DNA from: Chitinophaga filiformis
GTDB taxonomy: Bacteria > Bacteroidota > Bacteroidia > Chitinophagales > Chitinophagaceae
NCBI RefSeq assembly: GCF_023100805.1
Contig: NZ_CP095855.1
Coordinates: forward strand, 1,612,001 to 1,676,000
Reading direction: 5' to 3'
Length of the DNA: 64,000 nucleotides
Shown here: piece by piece, positions 43,288-52,991 of the stretch
Numbering within the stretch: position 1 is the first letter of the stretch
Layout of the letters: each line of letters begins with the position of its first letter
Notes under the pieces: model-generated
Databases searched by the model: none
What the model was told of the DNA's origin: nothing
The model's input: only the letters and a program-made list of their open reading frames with translations
Program-made: the position numbers and the translations under genes

Positions 43288-44304
43288 ATGGGAACTACTC
43301 TTAAAATCGGTATTAATGGTTTTGGTCGTATCGGCCGCTTAGTATACCGTCAGATCTACAAGATGCCAGGTATAGACGTGGTAGCTATTAATGACCTTAC
43401 AAGTCCCGCTGTATTAGCTCATCTGTTGAAGTACGATTCTGCACAGGGTCGTTTCGATTCAGAAGTTAAACATTCTGATAACGCGATCATCGTTGATGGT
43501 AATGAAGTAAAAATATACGCACAGAGAGACCCTTCACAGATTCCCTGGAAAGAGCATGGTATTGATGTGGTGATTGAATCTACAGGTTTCTTTACAGATA
43601 AAGATAAAGCAGCCGCTCACCTGACTGCCGGCGCTAAGAGAGTAGTGATCTCTGCTCCTGCTACCGGCGATCTGAAAACAGTAGTTTTCAACGTGAACCA
43701 TGATATCCTGGATGGTAGCGAAACTATCATTTCCTGCGCTTCATGTACTACCAACTGTCTGGCGCCAATGGCTAAAGTACTGGATGACAGCTTCGGTATC
43801 GAACTCGGTACTATGACCACCATCCACGCTTACACCAACGACCAGAACACACTGGATGCTCCTCACCCGAAAGGTGACCTGCGCCGTGCACGTGCTGCTG
43901 CCGCTAATATCGTTCCTAACAGCACCGGCGCTGCTAAGGCGATCGGCCTGGTTCTGCCTTCCCTGAAAGGTAAACTGGATGGTAGCGCTCAGCGTGTTCC
44001 AACTATCACCGGCTCCCTGACTGAACTGGTTACCGTTCTGAAGAAAAAAGTAAGTGTTGATGAGATCAACGCAGCAATGAAAGCCGCTTCCAGCGAATCT
44101 TTCGGTTACACTCAGGACGAGATCGTGAGCAGCGATATCATCGGTATCACCTACGGTTCCCTGTTTGATGCTACACAGACCAAGATCGTTGCTGTGGGCG
44201 ACAAACAACTGGTTAAGACCGTATCCTGGTACGATAACGAAATGAGCTATGTATCTCAGCTGGTACGTACTGTTAAGTACTTCGCCGGTCTGATCAGCAA
44301 ATAA
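43288..44304 (+). CDS. gapA: Glyceraldehyde-3-phosphate dehydrogenase, type I
   Basis: The 338-residue glycolytic enzyme converts glyceraldehyde-3-phosphate to 1,3-bisphosphoglycerate. It has the NAD motif NGFGRIGR and the active-site block [17 protein letters not shown]. The usual Asn of SNASCTTN is Cys here, giving an additional Cys three residues before the catalytic one. [13 protein letters not shown] closes the C-terminal domain. The codon use is strongly biased, as for a highly expressed gene. pgk follows 116 bp downstream. Confidence 0.97.
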   Translation: MGTTLKIGINGFGRIGRLVYRQIYKMPGIDVVAINDLTSPAVLAHLLKYDSAQGRFDSEVKHSDNAIIVDGNEVKIYAQRDPSQIPWKEHGIDVVIESTGFFTDKDKAAAHLTAGAKRVVISAPATGDLKTVVFNVNHDILDGSETIISCASCTTNCLAPMAKVLDDSFGIELGTMTTIHAYTNDQNTLDAPHPKGDLRRARAAAANIVPNSTGAAKAIGLVLPSLKGKLDGSAQRVPTITGSLTELVTVLKKKVSVDEINAAMKAASSESFGYTQDEIVSSDIIGITYGSLFDATQTKIVAVGDKQLVKTVSWYDNEMSYVSQLVRTVKYFAGLISK

Positions 44305-44324
44305 GCTTATTGCTATACTGTAAG

Positions 44325-44375
44325 TGGTGAATGGTAAATGGTGATTCTATACACCATTCACTGTTCACCATTTAT
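44325..44375 (+). promoter_or_regulatory. Imperfect hairpin between gapA and pgk
   Basis: Inverted segments GGTGAAtgg / TTCACC (near 44326 and 44361) and AATGGTG / CACCATT (near 44336 and 44352) can fold into a long interrupted stem. There is no clear T tract of a strong terminator, so it may attenuate or process the gapA-pgk message. Confidence 0.4.
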
Positions 44376-44420
44376 ATTTTATTCTCAGATTTACTTCTCC
44401 ATCTTTTAAAATAATTGCAA

Positions 44421-45617
44421 ATGAGTCAATTCTCCGACTTCAATTTTAACGGCCATAAGGCAGTGGTACGTGTTGATTTTAACGTGCCCCTCAATGATAA
44501 ATACGAGATCACCGACGATACCCGTATGACGGCTGCCGTGCCAACTATCAAGAAAATCCTGAAAGATGGCGGTAGCGTGATCCTCATGTCTCACCTGGGA
44601 CGTCCGAAAGATGGTCCTACCGAGAAGTATTCCCTGAAACACCTGGTTTACCACCTGGTAAAACTGCTGGATGGCGTTACCGTGAAGTTTGCTGAAGACT
44701 GCATCGGTCCCGTAGCAGAATCCGCAGCCGCTAACCTGCAGGCCGGAGAAGTGCTCCTGCTGGAGAACCTGCGTTTCTATAAAGAAGAAGAAAAAGGTGA
44801 TAAAGCCTTTGCAGAAAAACTGTCCAAACTGGGCGATGTCTACGTGAACGATGCCTTCGGTACCGCTCACCGTGCACACGCTTCCACAGCTGTTATCGCT
44901 GAGTTCTATCCTGCTAACAGGCGTATGTTTGGTTTGCTGATGGAAGCAGAAGTAGGTAACGCTGAGAAAGTGCTGAACGGCGCCGGCAAACCTTTTACCG
45001 CTATCCTGGGTGGCGCTAAGGTGAGCGACAAGATCCTGATCATCGAAAACCTGATGGAAAAAGCCAACAACATCATCATCGGTGGCGGTATGGCTTATAC
45101 CTTCCTGAAGGCACAGGGTAAAGAGATCGGTAACTCCCTCTGCGAAAATGATAAGCTGGAACTGGCGCTGGAACTGCTGGCTAAAGCAAAAGCGAAAGGT
45201 GTTCAACTGATCCTGCCTGTGGATTCAGTAGCTGCTGATAAATTTGCTGCTGATGCCAATACCCAGGTGGTAAGCAATGATAACATTCCTGCCGGATGGA
45301 TGGGACTGGACATAGGAGAGAAATCCGTAGCGCTGTTCAGCGAAACGATCCAGCAGTCAAAAACTATCCTGTGGAATGGTCCTATGGGTGTTTTTGAAAT
45401 GCCGGCTTTCCAGAAAGGTACTAAAGCAGTTGCTGATGCTATCGTAACCGCTACTGCACAGGGTGCATTCTCCCTGGTAGGTGGTGGTGATTCCGTAGCT
45501 GCGGTAAACCAGTTTGGCCTGGCTGAAAAAGTAAGTTACGTATCTACCGGTGGTGGCGCTATGCTGGAATTCTTTGAAGGTAAGACCCTTCCAGGTATTG
45601 CTGCTATCAAAGGATAA
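44421..45617 (+). CDS. pgk: Phosphoglycerate kinase
   Basis: The 398-residue glycolytic kinase has the [10 protein letters not shown] substrate-binding block, [18 protein letters not shown] and the nucleotide-binding end [13 protein letters not shown] with [18 protein letters not shown]. It makes ATP from 1,3-bisphosphoglycerate after GAPDH. I chose ATG 44421 over the TTG at 44415. Codon use is biased as in gapA. A strong terminator follows. Confidence 0.97.
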   Translation: MSQFSDFNFNGHKAVVRVDFNVPLNDKYEITDDTRMTAAVPTIKKILKDGGSVILMSHLGRPKDGPTEKYSLKHLVYHLVKLLDGVTVKFAEDCIGPVAESAAANLQAGEVLLLENLRFYKEEEKGDKAFAEKLSKLGDVYVNDAFGTAHRAHASTAVIAEFYPANRRMFGLLMEAEVGNAEKVLNGAGKPFTAILGGAKVSDKILIIENLMEKANNIIIGGGMAYTFLKAQGKEIGNSLCENDKLELALELLAKAKAKGVQLILPVDSVAADKFAADANTQVVSNDNIPAGWMGLDIGEKSVALFSETIQQSKTILWNGPMGVFEMPAFQKGTKAVADAIVTATAQGAFSLVGGGDSVAAVNQFGLAEKVSYVSTGGGAMLEFFEGKTLPGIAAIKG

Positions 45618-45636
45618 TCGTTACATATCATATTGT

Positions 45637-45687
45637 AAAACGCTTGACGCCGTATGCAAATAGCATGCAGCGTTAAGCGTTTTTTTG
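45637..45687 (+). terminator. Strong terminator of pgk
   Basis: AAAACGCTTGACGC (45637-45650) pairs with 45670-45683 with one G-U, and an inner ATGC/GCAT stem. T residues follow to 45686. It overlaps the promoter region of the transporter gene, whose ATG is at 45700. Confidence 0.9.
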
Positions 45688-45699
45688 TATCTTGACTGT

Positions 45700-46962
45700 A
45701 TGAGCAAACTTTACAGGCATCTATACTTCCAGGTAGTCGTTGCAATTATCCTAGGCATACTCGCCGGCGCCCTATTCCCCTCCATCGCTGCTACAGGTAA
45801 ATTAATGAGTGAAGTCTTCATTAACCTCATCAAGATGCTCATCGCACCGATCATCTTCCTGACCATCGTACTGGGCATAGCCCGCATGGGAGACATGAAG
45901 AAAGTAGGTCGTGTAGGAGGGAAGGCAATATTGTATTTTGAGATCATTACCACCCTGGCCATTGCCATAGGCTTGCTCGTAGCAAATGAACTGAAGCCGG
46001 GTGTGGGAAGAGCCTTTGAGAACATCAATACCGCTGCTGTTGCGAAATACCAGCAACAGGCCGAAGAGTTTAAGTGGTCAGAGTTCCTCATGCATATCGT
46101 GCCTTCCAACGTGGTGGATTCTTTTGCAAAGGGAGACATCCTGCAGGTACTGATCTTTGCCGTATTGTTTGGGTATGGCCTTACCAGGATGAATAGCGCC
46201 GGGGCTTCGCTGTTGCTTACTTTCGAGAAATTGTCCGAAGTGTTTTTCAACATCCTGAAATTTATCATGCGACTGGCCCCGCTGGGCGCCTTTGGCGGAA
46301 TGGCCTATACGGTAGGCAGCTTCGGATTGGCGTCTTTGTACCCTATGCTGAAACTGATGGGTTGTGTATACCTTACCATGCTGCTGTTCATAGGCATAGT
46401 ACTGGCTGGTATTGCGCGTATTTACCGTTTCAGCCTCTGGCATTACCTTAAATTTATCCGCAATGAGATACTGATCGTACTGGGCACTTCGTCTTCCGAA
46501 TCCGCATTGCCCGGTCTGATGGCACGGCTGGAACAATTTGGATGCGCCAGGCAGATAGTGGGACTGGTAGTGCCAGCCGGCTATTCCTTCAACCTGGACG
46601 GCACCAGTATTTACCTTTCTATGGCTGTGATATTCCTGGCTCAGGTCTATGGTGTAAATTTGGACATCTGGCAGGAGTTGACGATCATCGGCATATTGAT
46701 GATAACCTCAAAAGGAGCTGCTGGTATTACTGGCAGCGGATTTATTGTACTGGCATCTACCCTTACAGCTATAAAGGTGATCCCCATCGAAGGGCTGGGC
46801 ATTCTGATCGGTGTAGACCGCTTTATGTCTGAGGCGCGGGCTATTACTAACCTTATCGGCAATGGTGTGGCCACCATCGTGATGGCCAAAAGTGAAAATG
46901 CTTTTGATGAAGAGAAATACCGTGCTGCTATTGGTATAGCCGGGGTGCAAAAAACAATTTAA
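45700..46962 (+). CDS. Dicarboxylate/amino acid:cation symporter (DctA/GltP family)
   Basis: The 420-residue membrane protein is a DAACS transporter, taking up C4-dicarboxylates or glutamate/aspartate with protons or sodium. Signature blocks are LGTSSSESALPGLMARLEQ (serine-rich hairpin 1), VVPAGYSFNLDGTSIYLS and a second hairpin with TSKGAAGITGSGF. The sequence KKVGRVGGKAILYFEIITT fits the DctA subgroup. I chose ATG 45700 because the frame upstream begins in the terminator. The sensor kinase gene starts 15 bp downstream, so the two may be cotranscribed. Confidence 0.92.
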   Translation: MSKLYRHLYFQVVVAIILGILAGALFPSIAATGKLMSEVFINLIKMLIAPIIFLTIVLGIARMGDMKKVGRVGGKAILYFEIITTLAIAIGLLVANELKPGVGRAFENINTAAVAKYQQQAEEFKWSEFLMHIVPSNVVDSFAKGDILQVLIFAVLFGYGLTRMNSAGASLLLTFEKLSEVFFNILKFIMRLAPLGAFGGMAYTVGSFGLASLYPMLKLMGCVYLTMLLFIGIVLAGIARIYRFSLWHYLKFIRNEILIVLGTSSSESALPGLMARLEQFGCARQIVGLVVPAGYSFNLDGTSIYLSMAVIFLAQVYGVNLDIWQELTIIGILMITSKGAAGITGSGFIVLASTLTAIKVIPIEGLGILIGVDRFMSEARAITNLIGNGVATIVMAKSENAFDEEKYRAAIGIAGVQKTI

Positions 46963-46977
46963 CGCTTTCACCACTTG

Positions 46978-49900
46978 ATGAAACTGCATTTATCGAAACG
47001 CTTATCTGTCTCAGCCCTGCTGTTATGGCTGATGACATGGTATTGTTCGGTTGTGCAGGCGCAGGGCACTGCTTATACTTTCTCACACCTGGACCGTAAA
47101 GATGGCCTGGCCAGCAATCATGTTTCTGCCATCCTGCAGGACAGTAAAGGCTTTATATGGATCGCCAGCACTGCCTTACAGCGCTATGACGGTATCAACC
47201 TGGTGACCATTGCCAGTTTCGATAAAGTACCGGGCTCTATTTATTATGACGATATCTGTCTGTGTGAAGACAACAAAGGAAGGATCTGGATGGGGGCTCC
47301 GGATAATATCCGGTACTATGACCCTGCTTCATCGGCCGTATCAGTGCTCAAGATCGACATTCCTCCCTCTTTACATGGCAGCCTGAGTTGTAGCCGGATC
47401 ATACAGGACCATGCCGGTGTGATATGGGTCACTACGCAGGAAGGGCTGTTGCAGTATGACGAGGTAAACCGTCATTTTATCAAGCCTGCCAACATTCCTG
47501 AAGCAATACGGGGTGACCTGTACAGTACCATCATAGAAGATGCTGAAGGCAATTTGTGGATCAGTGGACGCAGCGGTATCTATATGTTTGATCCTCCCAG
47601 GAAGAACCTCTACTATCATGCAAATAATCCCCGGCACAATCCTTTGCTCACTATCAGAAGCAGTGTCAAACGCTTTTATATAGACCGCCAGCAACGTATA
47701 TGGGTGGCTGCCAGGGGAGGCGATACGCTCTATCAATATCATCCGGATACAGGTGAGCTGAAAACTTTCTCCTTTTCATTCCCTTCCGGCGATGGAAATA
47801 TGGTGACAGACATCGTGTCTGACAAGGGGATGAATATATGGGTGGCTACCGAAAATGGCGGGATCTACAGGTTTAATGAAAGTACCGGCAAGTTCACTAC
47901 GAACATCCGGGCGAATAATGAAGACGATCAGAGCCTGCACTACGATTTTGAGGTGAATTGTTTCCTGAACGACCGTAATGGCCGCCTTTGGATAGGAACA
48001 GATCTGGGTGTTAACATTTTAAATATGCCGGACAATTCCTTCCGCATTATGGATCATCGTACCGGGTTCAAAGGCACTACTGAGCGTTTGCCCAGGGCAG
48101 AGGTGACAGGCCTGTTCCAGGACAGCAGGGGGAATATATATGCCGGGTACTGGGGGAAGGGTGTCAGTTGGTTAAATCCCTCACTGGAGCTGAGAGGACA
48201 ATTTCTGCACAGTGGCAGAGGCCCCGCTTACCAGCTGCCGGAAGAGCGGAGCCTGGTCTGGAGCTTTGCGGAGATGCCGGACGGAAAAGTACTGGTAGGG
48301 CAGGAAAATGGTCACCTTTCTGTATTTGATCCGGAAAAAGGCATTTTCGTGGATCACTATCAATCGCCGGTCTTTGGAAAGCAAACCCTGATGACGATGT
48401 TGCCGGAAAAAGATACGGCCGTCTGGATAGGATTGTATAAAAGAGGGCTCGTCAAATGGGATACCCGTACCAATGAGTTTATGCGGTATACGGCGCTGCT
48501 GGAATATGTAAAACGGCCTATAACAGTAATGGATATTGCCCGGCAGCACGATTCGCTGTTGTGGATGGCCACCAGCGATGCAGGATTGATCCGGTTTAAT
48601 ATTAAAACCAGGAAGGTAAGCAGTTCTACACTTTTCATGCAGGATAAATTAACTGTGAGTAATATCACCTGCATTGAGTTCCTGGACGACAGCACCCTCA
48701 TTGCAGGAACGGATCATGGCCTCTGGATATATAACACCCTTAGCGGGAAAGGAAGACCCTTAATGATCAATGGCGCCCTTTTCGATGAATGGGTGCTGAA
48801 CCTGCAGGTGATTGGAAATACAGGCGTATGGTTCACTACCCAATATGGTTTTTACCGCTTCAACCGCCAGCAGGGAACTATTGAGACATTTGTGCAGTCG
48901 GGAGATATCATAGACAATAACAGGAAGGTGCGGCGTTCCGTAAGCCAGTTGCGGGATGGCCGGCTGATGGTTGGTGCTTCGGATCATTTTGTCATATTTG
49001 ATCCTGCTGCCCTGGAGGTGGCGCCACCTCCGCCGGATGTGACGATCCTGAGTTTCCGGGCCATGGATAGTGTGATCAATATAGGAGCGGAGGGGGGCCG
49101 GTATTCGCCGCTGACCTTATCGCACCGGCAGAATTTTATCAGTATCGAATTCAAAAGCCTGCAGTATCATCATGAATCGGTCGGGTACCTGTACCAGATG
49201 GAAGGCGTAGACGAAGAATGGGTGAAAGCGGAAGGCTTGCTGGTAGCAAGATATACCAATCTGCCACCCGGCAGTTACCGGTTCAAGGTACGCAGCGTAA
49301 ATCCTGCCGGCACATTTTCAACCGGTATCACTACCCTCACAATCAACATATTGCCGGCTTTCTGGCAAACGGCCTGGTTCCGGGTCTTATGCACACTGCT
49401 CATCATAGTGCTGATCTATATCTATTTTAAACTGCGGGTGAATGCTGTGAAGAAAGAGGCCCGCCGGCGGGCGGTTATCCAGCAGCAAATTGCGCAGCTG
49501 GAAATGAAGGCGCTGCGGGCGCAGATGAACCCCCACTTTATTTTTAATGCCCTGAACTCTATCCAGACCTTTATGATGAAGCGGGAAACAGAGCAGGCAT
49601 TGTCCTATCTGAGCCGTTTTGCGAGGCTGATCAGGAATGTACTGGACAATTCCCAGTTGAACAGCATTCCTATATCAAAAGAACTGAAGATGCTGGAAAA
49701 TTACCTGGAGCTGGAGAAATTACGGTTTGGCGATCAGTTCAGCTATATCATTACGGTAGACGATGCGCTGGACCCTGACTTTACTGATATTCCCACCATG
49801 ATCCTGCAGCCATTTGTGGAGAATGCCATCTGGCATGGCTTGTTACATAAAAAAGAGGATGGCAGGCTGTCTATTACATTCCATCAGCGGGAGGGAAGCC

Positions 49901-50130
49901 TGCTGTGTGTGATAGAAGACAATGGCATTGGCAGGGAGAAAGCTGCTATGCAGCGGCAGCAGGGAAATGAGCATCATTCGCGCGGACTACAGATCACCAG
50001 AGACAGATTGGCCTTGTATAACAGGCGCTTTAACCTGGAAGCCACCTTCGATATAGAGGACCTGTACGATGAGGCGGGGCAACCTGCCGGCACAAGAGTG
50101 TGTGTCTGGTTCCCGCTGACAGAAGTATAA
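46978..50130 (+). CDS. Reg_prop/Y_Y_Y sensor histidine kinase, LytS-type
   Basis: A 1050-residue transmembrane kinase. It has a signal peptide (about 1-29), a periplasmic double seven-bladed propeller built of Reg_prop repeats (about 35-680, e.g. GFIWIASTALQRYD, GRIWMGAPDNIRYYD, NLWISGRSGIYMFD), a Y_Y_Y domain (about 695-800), one transmembrane helix (about 805-825) and a His_kinase plus HATPase part with phosphorylated His853 in QMNPHFIFNALNS. Such kinases sense glycans or small ligands. Their usual partner is a LytTR response regulator, but none is nearby. It follows the transporter gene by 15 bp and may sense its substrate. Confidence 0.9.
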   Translation: MKLHLSKRLSVSALLLWLMTWYCSVVQAQGTAYTFSHLDRKDGLASNHVSAILQDSKGFIWIASTALQRYDGINLVTIASFDKVPGSIYYDDICLCEDNKGRIWMGAPDNIRYYDPASSAVSVLKIDIPPSLHGSLSCSRIIQDHAGVIWVTTQEGLLQYDEVNRHFIKPANIPEAIRGDLYSTIIEDAEGNLWISGRSGIYMFDPPRKNLYYHANNPRHNPLLTIRSSVKRFYIDRQQRIWVAARGGDTLYQYHPDTGELKTFSFSFPSGDGNMVTDIVSDKGMNIWVATENGGIYRFNESTGKFTTNIRANNEDDQSLHYDFEVNCFLNDRNGRLWIGTDLGVNILNMPDNSFRIMDHRTGFKGTTERLPRAEVTGLFQDSRGNIYAGYWGKGVSWLNPSLELRGQFLHSGRGPAYQLPEERSLVWSFAEMPDGKVLVGQENGHLSVFDPEKGIFVDHYQSPVFGKQTLMTMLPEKDTAVWIGLYKRGLVKWDTRTNEFMRYTALLEYVKRPITVMDIARQHDSLLWMATSDAGLIRFNIKTRKVSSSTLFMQDKLTVSNITCIEFLDDSTLIAGTDHGLWIYNTLSGKGRPLMINGALFDEWVLNLQVIGNTGVWFTTQYGFYRFNRQQGTIETFVQSGDIIDNNRKVRRSVSQLRDGRLMVGASDHFVIFDPAALEVAPPPPDVTILSFRAMDSVINIGAEGGRYSPLTLSHRQNFISIEFKSLQYHHESVGYLYQMEGVDEEWVKAEGLLVARYTNLPPGSYRFKVRSVNPAGTFSTGITTLTINILPAFWQTAWFRVLCTLLIIVLIYIYFKLRVNAVKKEARRRAVIQQQIAQLEMKALRAQMNPHFIFNALNSIQTFMMKRETEQALSYLSRFARLIRNVLDNSQLNSIPISKELKMLENYLELEKLRFGDQFSYIITVDDALDPDFTDIPTMILQPFVENAIWHGLLHKKEDGRLSITFHQREGSLLCVIEDNGIGREKAAMQRQQGNEHHSRGLQITRDRLALYNRRFNLEATFDIEDLYDEAGQPAGTRVCVWFPLTEV

Positions 50131-50177
50131 AAGCAAGAGGCTGCCTCGCTCATATGCGGACAGCCTCTTGCTTTTAT
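50123..50177. terminator. 19-bp perfect inverted repeat, bidirectional terminator
   Basis: The left arm (50123-50141) includes the last codon and the TAA of the kinase gene; the right arm (50159-50177) is its perfect complement across a 17-nt loop. It lies between convergent genes and would terminate both. Confidence 0.8.
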
Positions 50178-50193
50178 ACGGTATTGAACGTTG

Positions 50194-50991
50194 TTACCAG
50201 TTTCCACTGGCGCCGCCTCCACCTCCGGAGCCGCCGCCGAAGCCACCAAAGCCTCCGCCACCACCGCCGCCCCAGCCTCCGCCGGAGCTGCCACCACCAC
50301 CGAAACCGCCAAAGCCGCCGAAGCCTCCAAGTCCCCCTACAGGGCCTATCCAGCCACCGGAACCTCTTCTGCTGATGGTAGTGCCGCCACCCCCACCACG
50401 ATTCCTCATGATAAGAATAATGATGATGATAACAAAGATGATCATAAAGAGGGCGTTGCTGCCTTTTCCTTTGCCTCCGCCGCTGCCCGGAGCAGCTTTA
50501 TACTCTCCTGCGGCAGCTGCAATGATCTTGTCAGTTGCTTCGTCTAAGCCCTGGTAATAGTGCTGCTGACGGAAATTAGGTTTAATCGCTTCGTCTATGA
50601 TACGGTTGGCAATAGCGTCGGGCACTACGCCTTCCATGCCATAGCCGGTCTCTATACGTATTTTCCTGTCCTGGATGACAGCCAGTATCAGGATCCCATT
50701 GTCTTTGCCTTTGGTACCGATGCCCCAGTCGCGCAGGATCTTTAAACCCACTTCACTGCTTTCGTAGTCGCCGATGGTGTTCATCGTTACGATCGCGATC
50801 TGGGTGGAGGTACTATCGTAGTAGGCGCGGAGCTTGCGCTCCAGCGTTTCTGCCTCATCGCCTAACAATACGCCTGCCAGGTCGTTTACCAGCCGTGGAG
50901 GATTAGGACGGGGAGGAATATCCTGCCCCTGTACTTTCCATCCGGTGAACAACAGTATAACCAGCCATAACCAGCATATTTTCCTCATCAT
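50194..50991 (-). CDS. TPM-domain protein with glycine-rich tail
   Basis: The 265-residue protein begins with a signal peptide (MMRKICWLWLVILLFTGWK, ending near VQG), followed by a TPM domain (about residues 30-155: NDLAGVLLGDEAETLERKL, GKDNGILILAV, YGMEGVVPDAIANRIIDE). Then come a transmembrane helix (IIFVIIIIILIM) and a 70-residue tail of Gly/Phe/Ser repeats (GGFGGFGG). TPM proteins take part in photosystem repair in plants and in unknown bacterial envelope functions. ATG 50991 gives the signal peptide; the frame also opens at a TTG overlapping the preceding gene. It is the third gene of lemA-TPM-TPM. Confidence 0.85.
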   Translation of the reverse strand: MMRKICWLWLVILLFTGWKVQGQDIPPRPNPPRLVNDLAGVLLGDEAETLERKLRAYYDSTSTQIAIVTMNTIGDYESSEVGLKILRDWGIGTKGKDNGILILAVIQDRKIRIETGYGMEGVVPDAIANRIIDEAIKPNFRQQHYYQGLDEATDKIIAAAAGEYKAAPGSGGGKGKGSNALFMIIFVIIIIILIMRNRGGGGGTTISRRGSGGWIGPVGGLGGFGGFGGFGGGGSSGGGWGGGGGGGFGGFGGGSGGGGGASGNW

Positions 50992-51028
50992 ATAAAATTT
51001 TACAGTGCGGTGGATGATCAGCCGCCGC

Positions 51029-51484
51029 TTATCTTCCAATCACGATGTCGTCGGGTAATTCGTTTTCGTCATCCCCTTCAAAAGGAAAATACTTGCAAAG
51101 CGATTCTCCTATTTCCCGGATACAGGCTTCAATGCCGCCAACGTAGTCATTCTTACGGAAATAACTGATCAGCAGTTCGCCTTCCTTTACCCAGAAGTCG
51201 CCGCCTACTTTCTCATGAATGCCCCGGTCTCCCAGGATGGCAAACTGGCGGTCTTTCATGGCAATGTAGAGGATAACGCCGTTACTGCGTTTAGTCTTAT
51301 CCATGCCCAGCTGCAGAAATACCTCCTGAGCGCGGTCCATGGGATTGACATACTTGCAATGGCTTTCCACGTACAGCCTGATCTCTCCGCTGGTAAGCCT
51401 TTCCGAATCGCGTATAGCCTGTACCAGTTGTTGTTTCTCAGCTTCTGTGAGGAGTTCCTTTTTTTTGAATGGGAATATGCTCAT
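51029..51484 (-). CDS. TPM-domain protein
   Basis: The 151-residue protein is a single TPM domain (SERLTSGEIRLYVESHC, DRAQEVFLQLGM, NGVILYIAMKDRQFAILGD, RGIHEKVG) with an acidic tail. It lacks a signal peptide or anchor, so it is probably cytosolic or membrane-associated. Its start is 12 bp downstream of the lemA stop and the next gene follows closely, so all three are one operon. Confidence 0.85.
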   Translation of the reverse strand: MSIFPFKKKELLTEAEKQQLVQAIRDSERLTSGEIRLYVESHCKYVNPMDRAQEVFLQLGMDKTKRSNGVILYIAMKDRQFAILGDRGIHEKVGGDFWVKEGELLISYFRKNDYVGGIEACIREIGESLCKYFPFEGDDENELPDDIVIGR

Positions 51485-51496
51485 ACAGGATTGCGT

Positions 51497-52087
51497 TTAG
51501 AATTGCACTTTTGGAGCATTCTCTGCGCCTGCCTGTGCCTCGAAATAAGGTCTCTGCCGGAAGCCGCCGAAGCCTGCCACGATATTGTTCGGGAAAGTAC
51601 GGATGGTGCTGTTATATACTCTTGCTGTTTCGTTGAAATCTTTACGGGCAACAGCGATACGGTTTTCAGTACCTTCTATCTGCGCCTGCAGGTCACGGAA
51701 GTTCTGGTTAGCCTGCAGCGTAGGGTAGTTTTCGGTCACCATCAGTAATCTTCCAAGAGCAGTGCTGAGCTGACCCTGTGCCTGCTGGAACTGCTGCATT
51801 TTTTCAGGAGTCAGGTCGTCCGGGTTCACGTTGATGGACGTTGCTTTGGCACGGGCTTCCACTACTTTGGTCAATGTTTCCTGCTCGAAGTTGGCAGCGC
51901 CTTTTACAGTTGCAACAAGATTCGGGATCAGGTCTGACCTGCGCTGGTATTGGCTCTGTACGGTACCCCAGGAGGTTTTTACGGCTTCGTCCAAGCCAAC
52001 GATACTGTTATATTTAGAAACACCACAACCGCCGAGTATCACGATGACAGCTATAATAATTAAGATAACAAGCGTGTTTTTTTTCAT
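51497..52087 (-). CDS. LemA-family protein
   Basis: The 196-residue protein has an N-terminal hydrophobic segment with a lipoprotein-like Cys (VIVILGGCGVSKYN). The four-helix bundle has QYQRRSDLIPNLVATVKGAA, the LemA signature, and LLMVTENYPTLQANQNFRDL. LemA proteins are membrane-anchored with an unknown role; they often occur with TPM proteins, as here (lemA-TPM-TPM). It is divergent from a receiver gene across 427 bp. Confidence 0.9.
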   Translation of the reverse strand: MKKNTLVILIIIAVIVILGGCGVSKYNSIVGLDEAVKTSWGTVQSQYQRRSDLIPNLVATVKGAANFEQETLTKVVEARAKATSINVNPDDLTPEKMQQFQQAQGQLSTALGRLLMVTENYPTLQANQNFRDLQAQIEGTENRIAVARKDFNETARVYNSTIRTFPNNIVAGFGGFRQRPYFEAQAGAENAPKVQF

Positions 52088-52514
52088 GTTGAAAAGGATT
52101 TAAGTTTAATCTATGGTTTGCAGTTTTAAATACAACAGTACTATATCACTTTGGTTTATCGTAACTTAGAATGCAGTTTGGGGGCATCCGGTCAAGACCT
52201 CCATGAAATAAACTGGATAGCAAAAGCAAACATAGTGGCTTTTTTTTAATCTTCAAGGATGTAGGGGTTAAACGATAAAACGGCGTTATTTCACTTTCAC
52301 AGAAAAGATATCGTCATTGTCAAAAAAAACGGCAGCGGTATGTGCGTTTCTCTATAATTTTACTATTATTTCCTGGTAGCAAGGTACGGAACAGCTTGTA
52401 TATGAAGAAGTTATCCATGAACGGGTCAATATAAGCGCTTGTTTTTCAGTGTCTATCCTTCTTTCATTCGTTTGTAACGCGTTTTTTTAATTATTTGAAT
52501 CCAAGGCAGCGTCA
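52088..52514. other. Divergent intergenic region, no gene
   Basis: The 427 bp separate lemA (minus) from the receiver gene (plus) and must hold both promoters. I see no palindrome, repeat or convincing -33/-7 pair, and no small gene. Confidence 0.5.
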
Positions 52515-52979
52515 ATGAGTGCACAACACATCCATATCCTGTATGTTGATGATGAGATACACAATTTAAATGCTTTTAAGGCATCATTCCGTAGGCTCTA
52601 TACAGTGTATACAGCTACTTCGGCAGAGGAGGCGGAAGAGGTGCTGGCCAAGCAGGAAATACACATCATCATTTCCGATCAGCGGATGCCCAAAATGACG
52701 GGAATTGAGTTCTTCGAATCGATTCTCGATAAATATCCGGAACCTATCCGGATGCTGTTAACCGGTTATGCTGATATCAATGCCGTGATAGATGCCATCA
52801 ATAAAGGGCAGGTATACAAATACTTTTCAAAACCCTGGAATGATGATGAGCTGAAGCAGAATATAGATAAGGCATATGAAGTTTACTCCCTCCGGAAAGA
52901 GAATAAAGAGTTAACAGCCAAATTGCTGGATGTGAACGAGAAGCTTGAATTCCTGCTACGGCAGAAACTGATTTCCTGA
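52515..52979 (+). CDS. Response regulator, receiver domain with helical tail
   Basis: The 154-residue protein is a receiver (VDDEIHNLNAFKASF, phosphoacceptor Asp55 in IIISDQRMPKMTG, Thr in LLTGYAD, Lys in YFSKPW) and a C-terminal coiled-coil-like helix (LRKENKELTAKLLDVNEK). It has no DNA-binding or enzyme domain. The receiver resembles those of RpfG/HupR-type regulators. It may form dimers through the tail. No kinase is adjacent. Confidence 0.9.
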   Translation: MSAQHIHILYVDDEIHNLNAFKASFRRLYTVYTATSAEEAEEVLAKQEIHIIISDQRMPKMTGIEFFESILDKYPEPIRMLLTGYADINAVIDAINKGQVYKYFSKPWNDDELKQNIDKAYEVYSLRKENKELTAKLLDVNEKLEFLLRQKLIS

Positions 52980-52991
52980 TTTGTTCTCCGC

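Noticed and set aside
44406-45206. 266-codon frame antisense to pgk
   Set aside because: A shadow caused by the strong codon bias of pgk; His/Gln/Phe-rich with no domain.
50168-50557. Proline-rich frame complementary to the TPM protein tail
   Set aside because: The prolines are the complement of glycine codons in the real gene.
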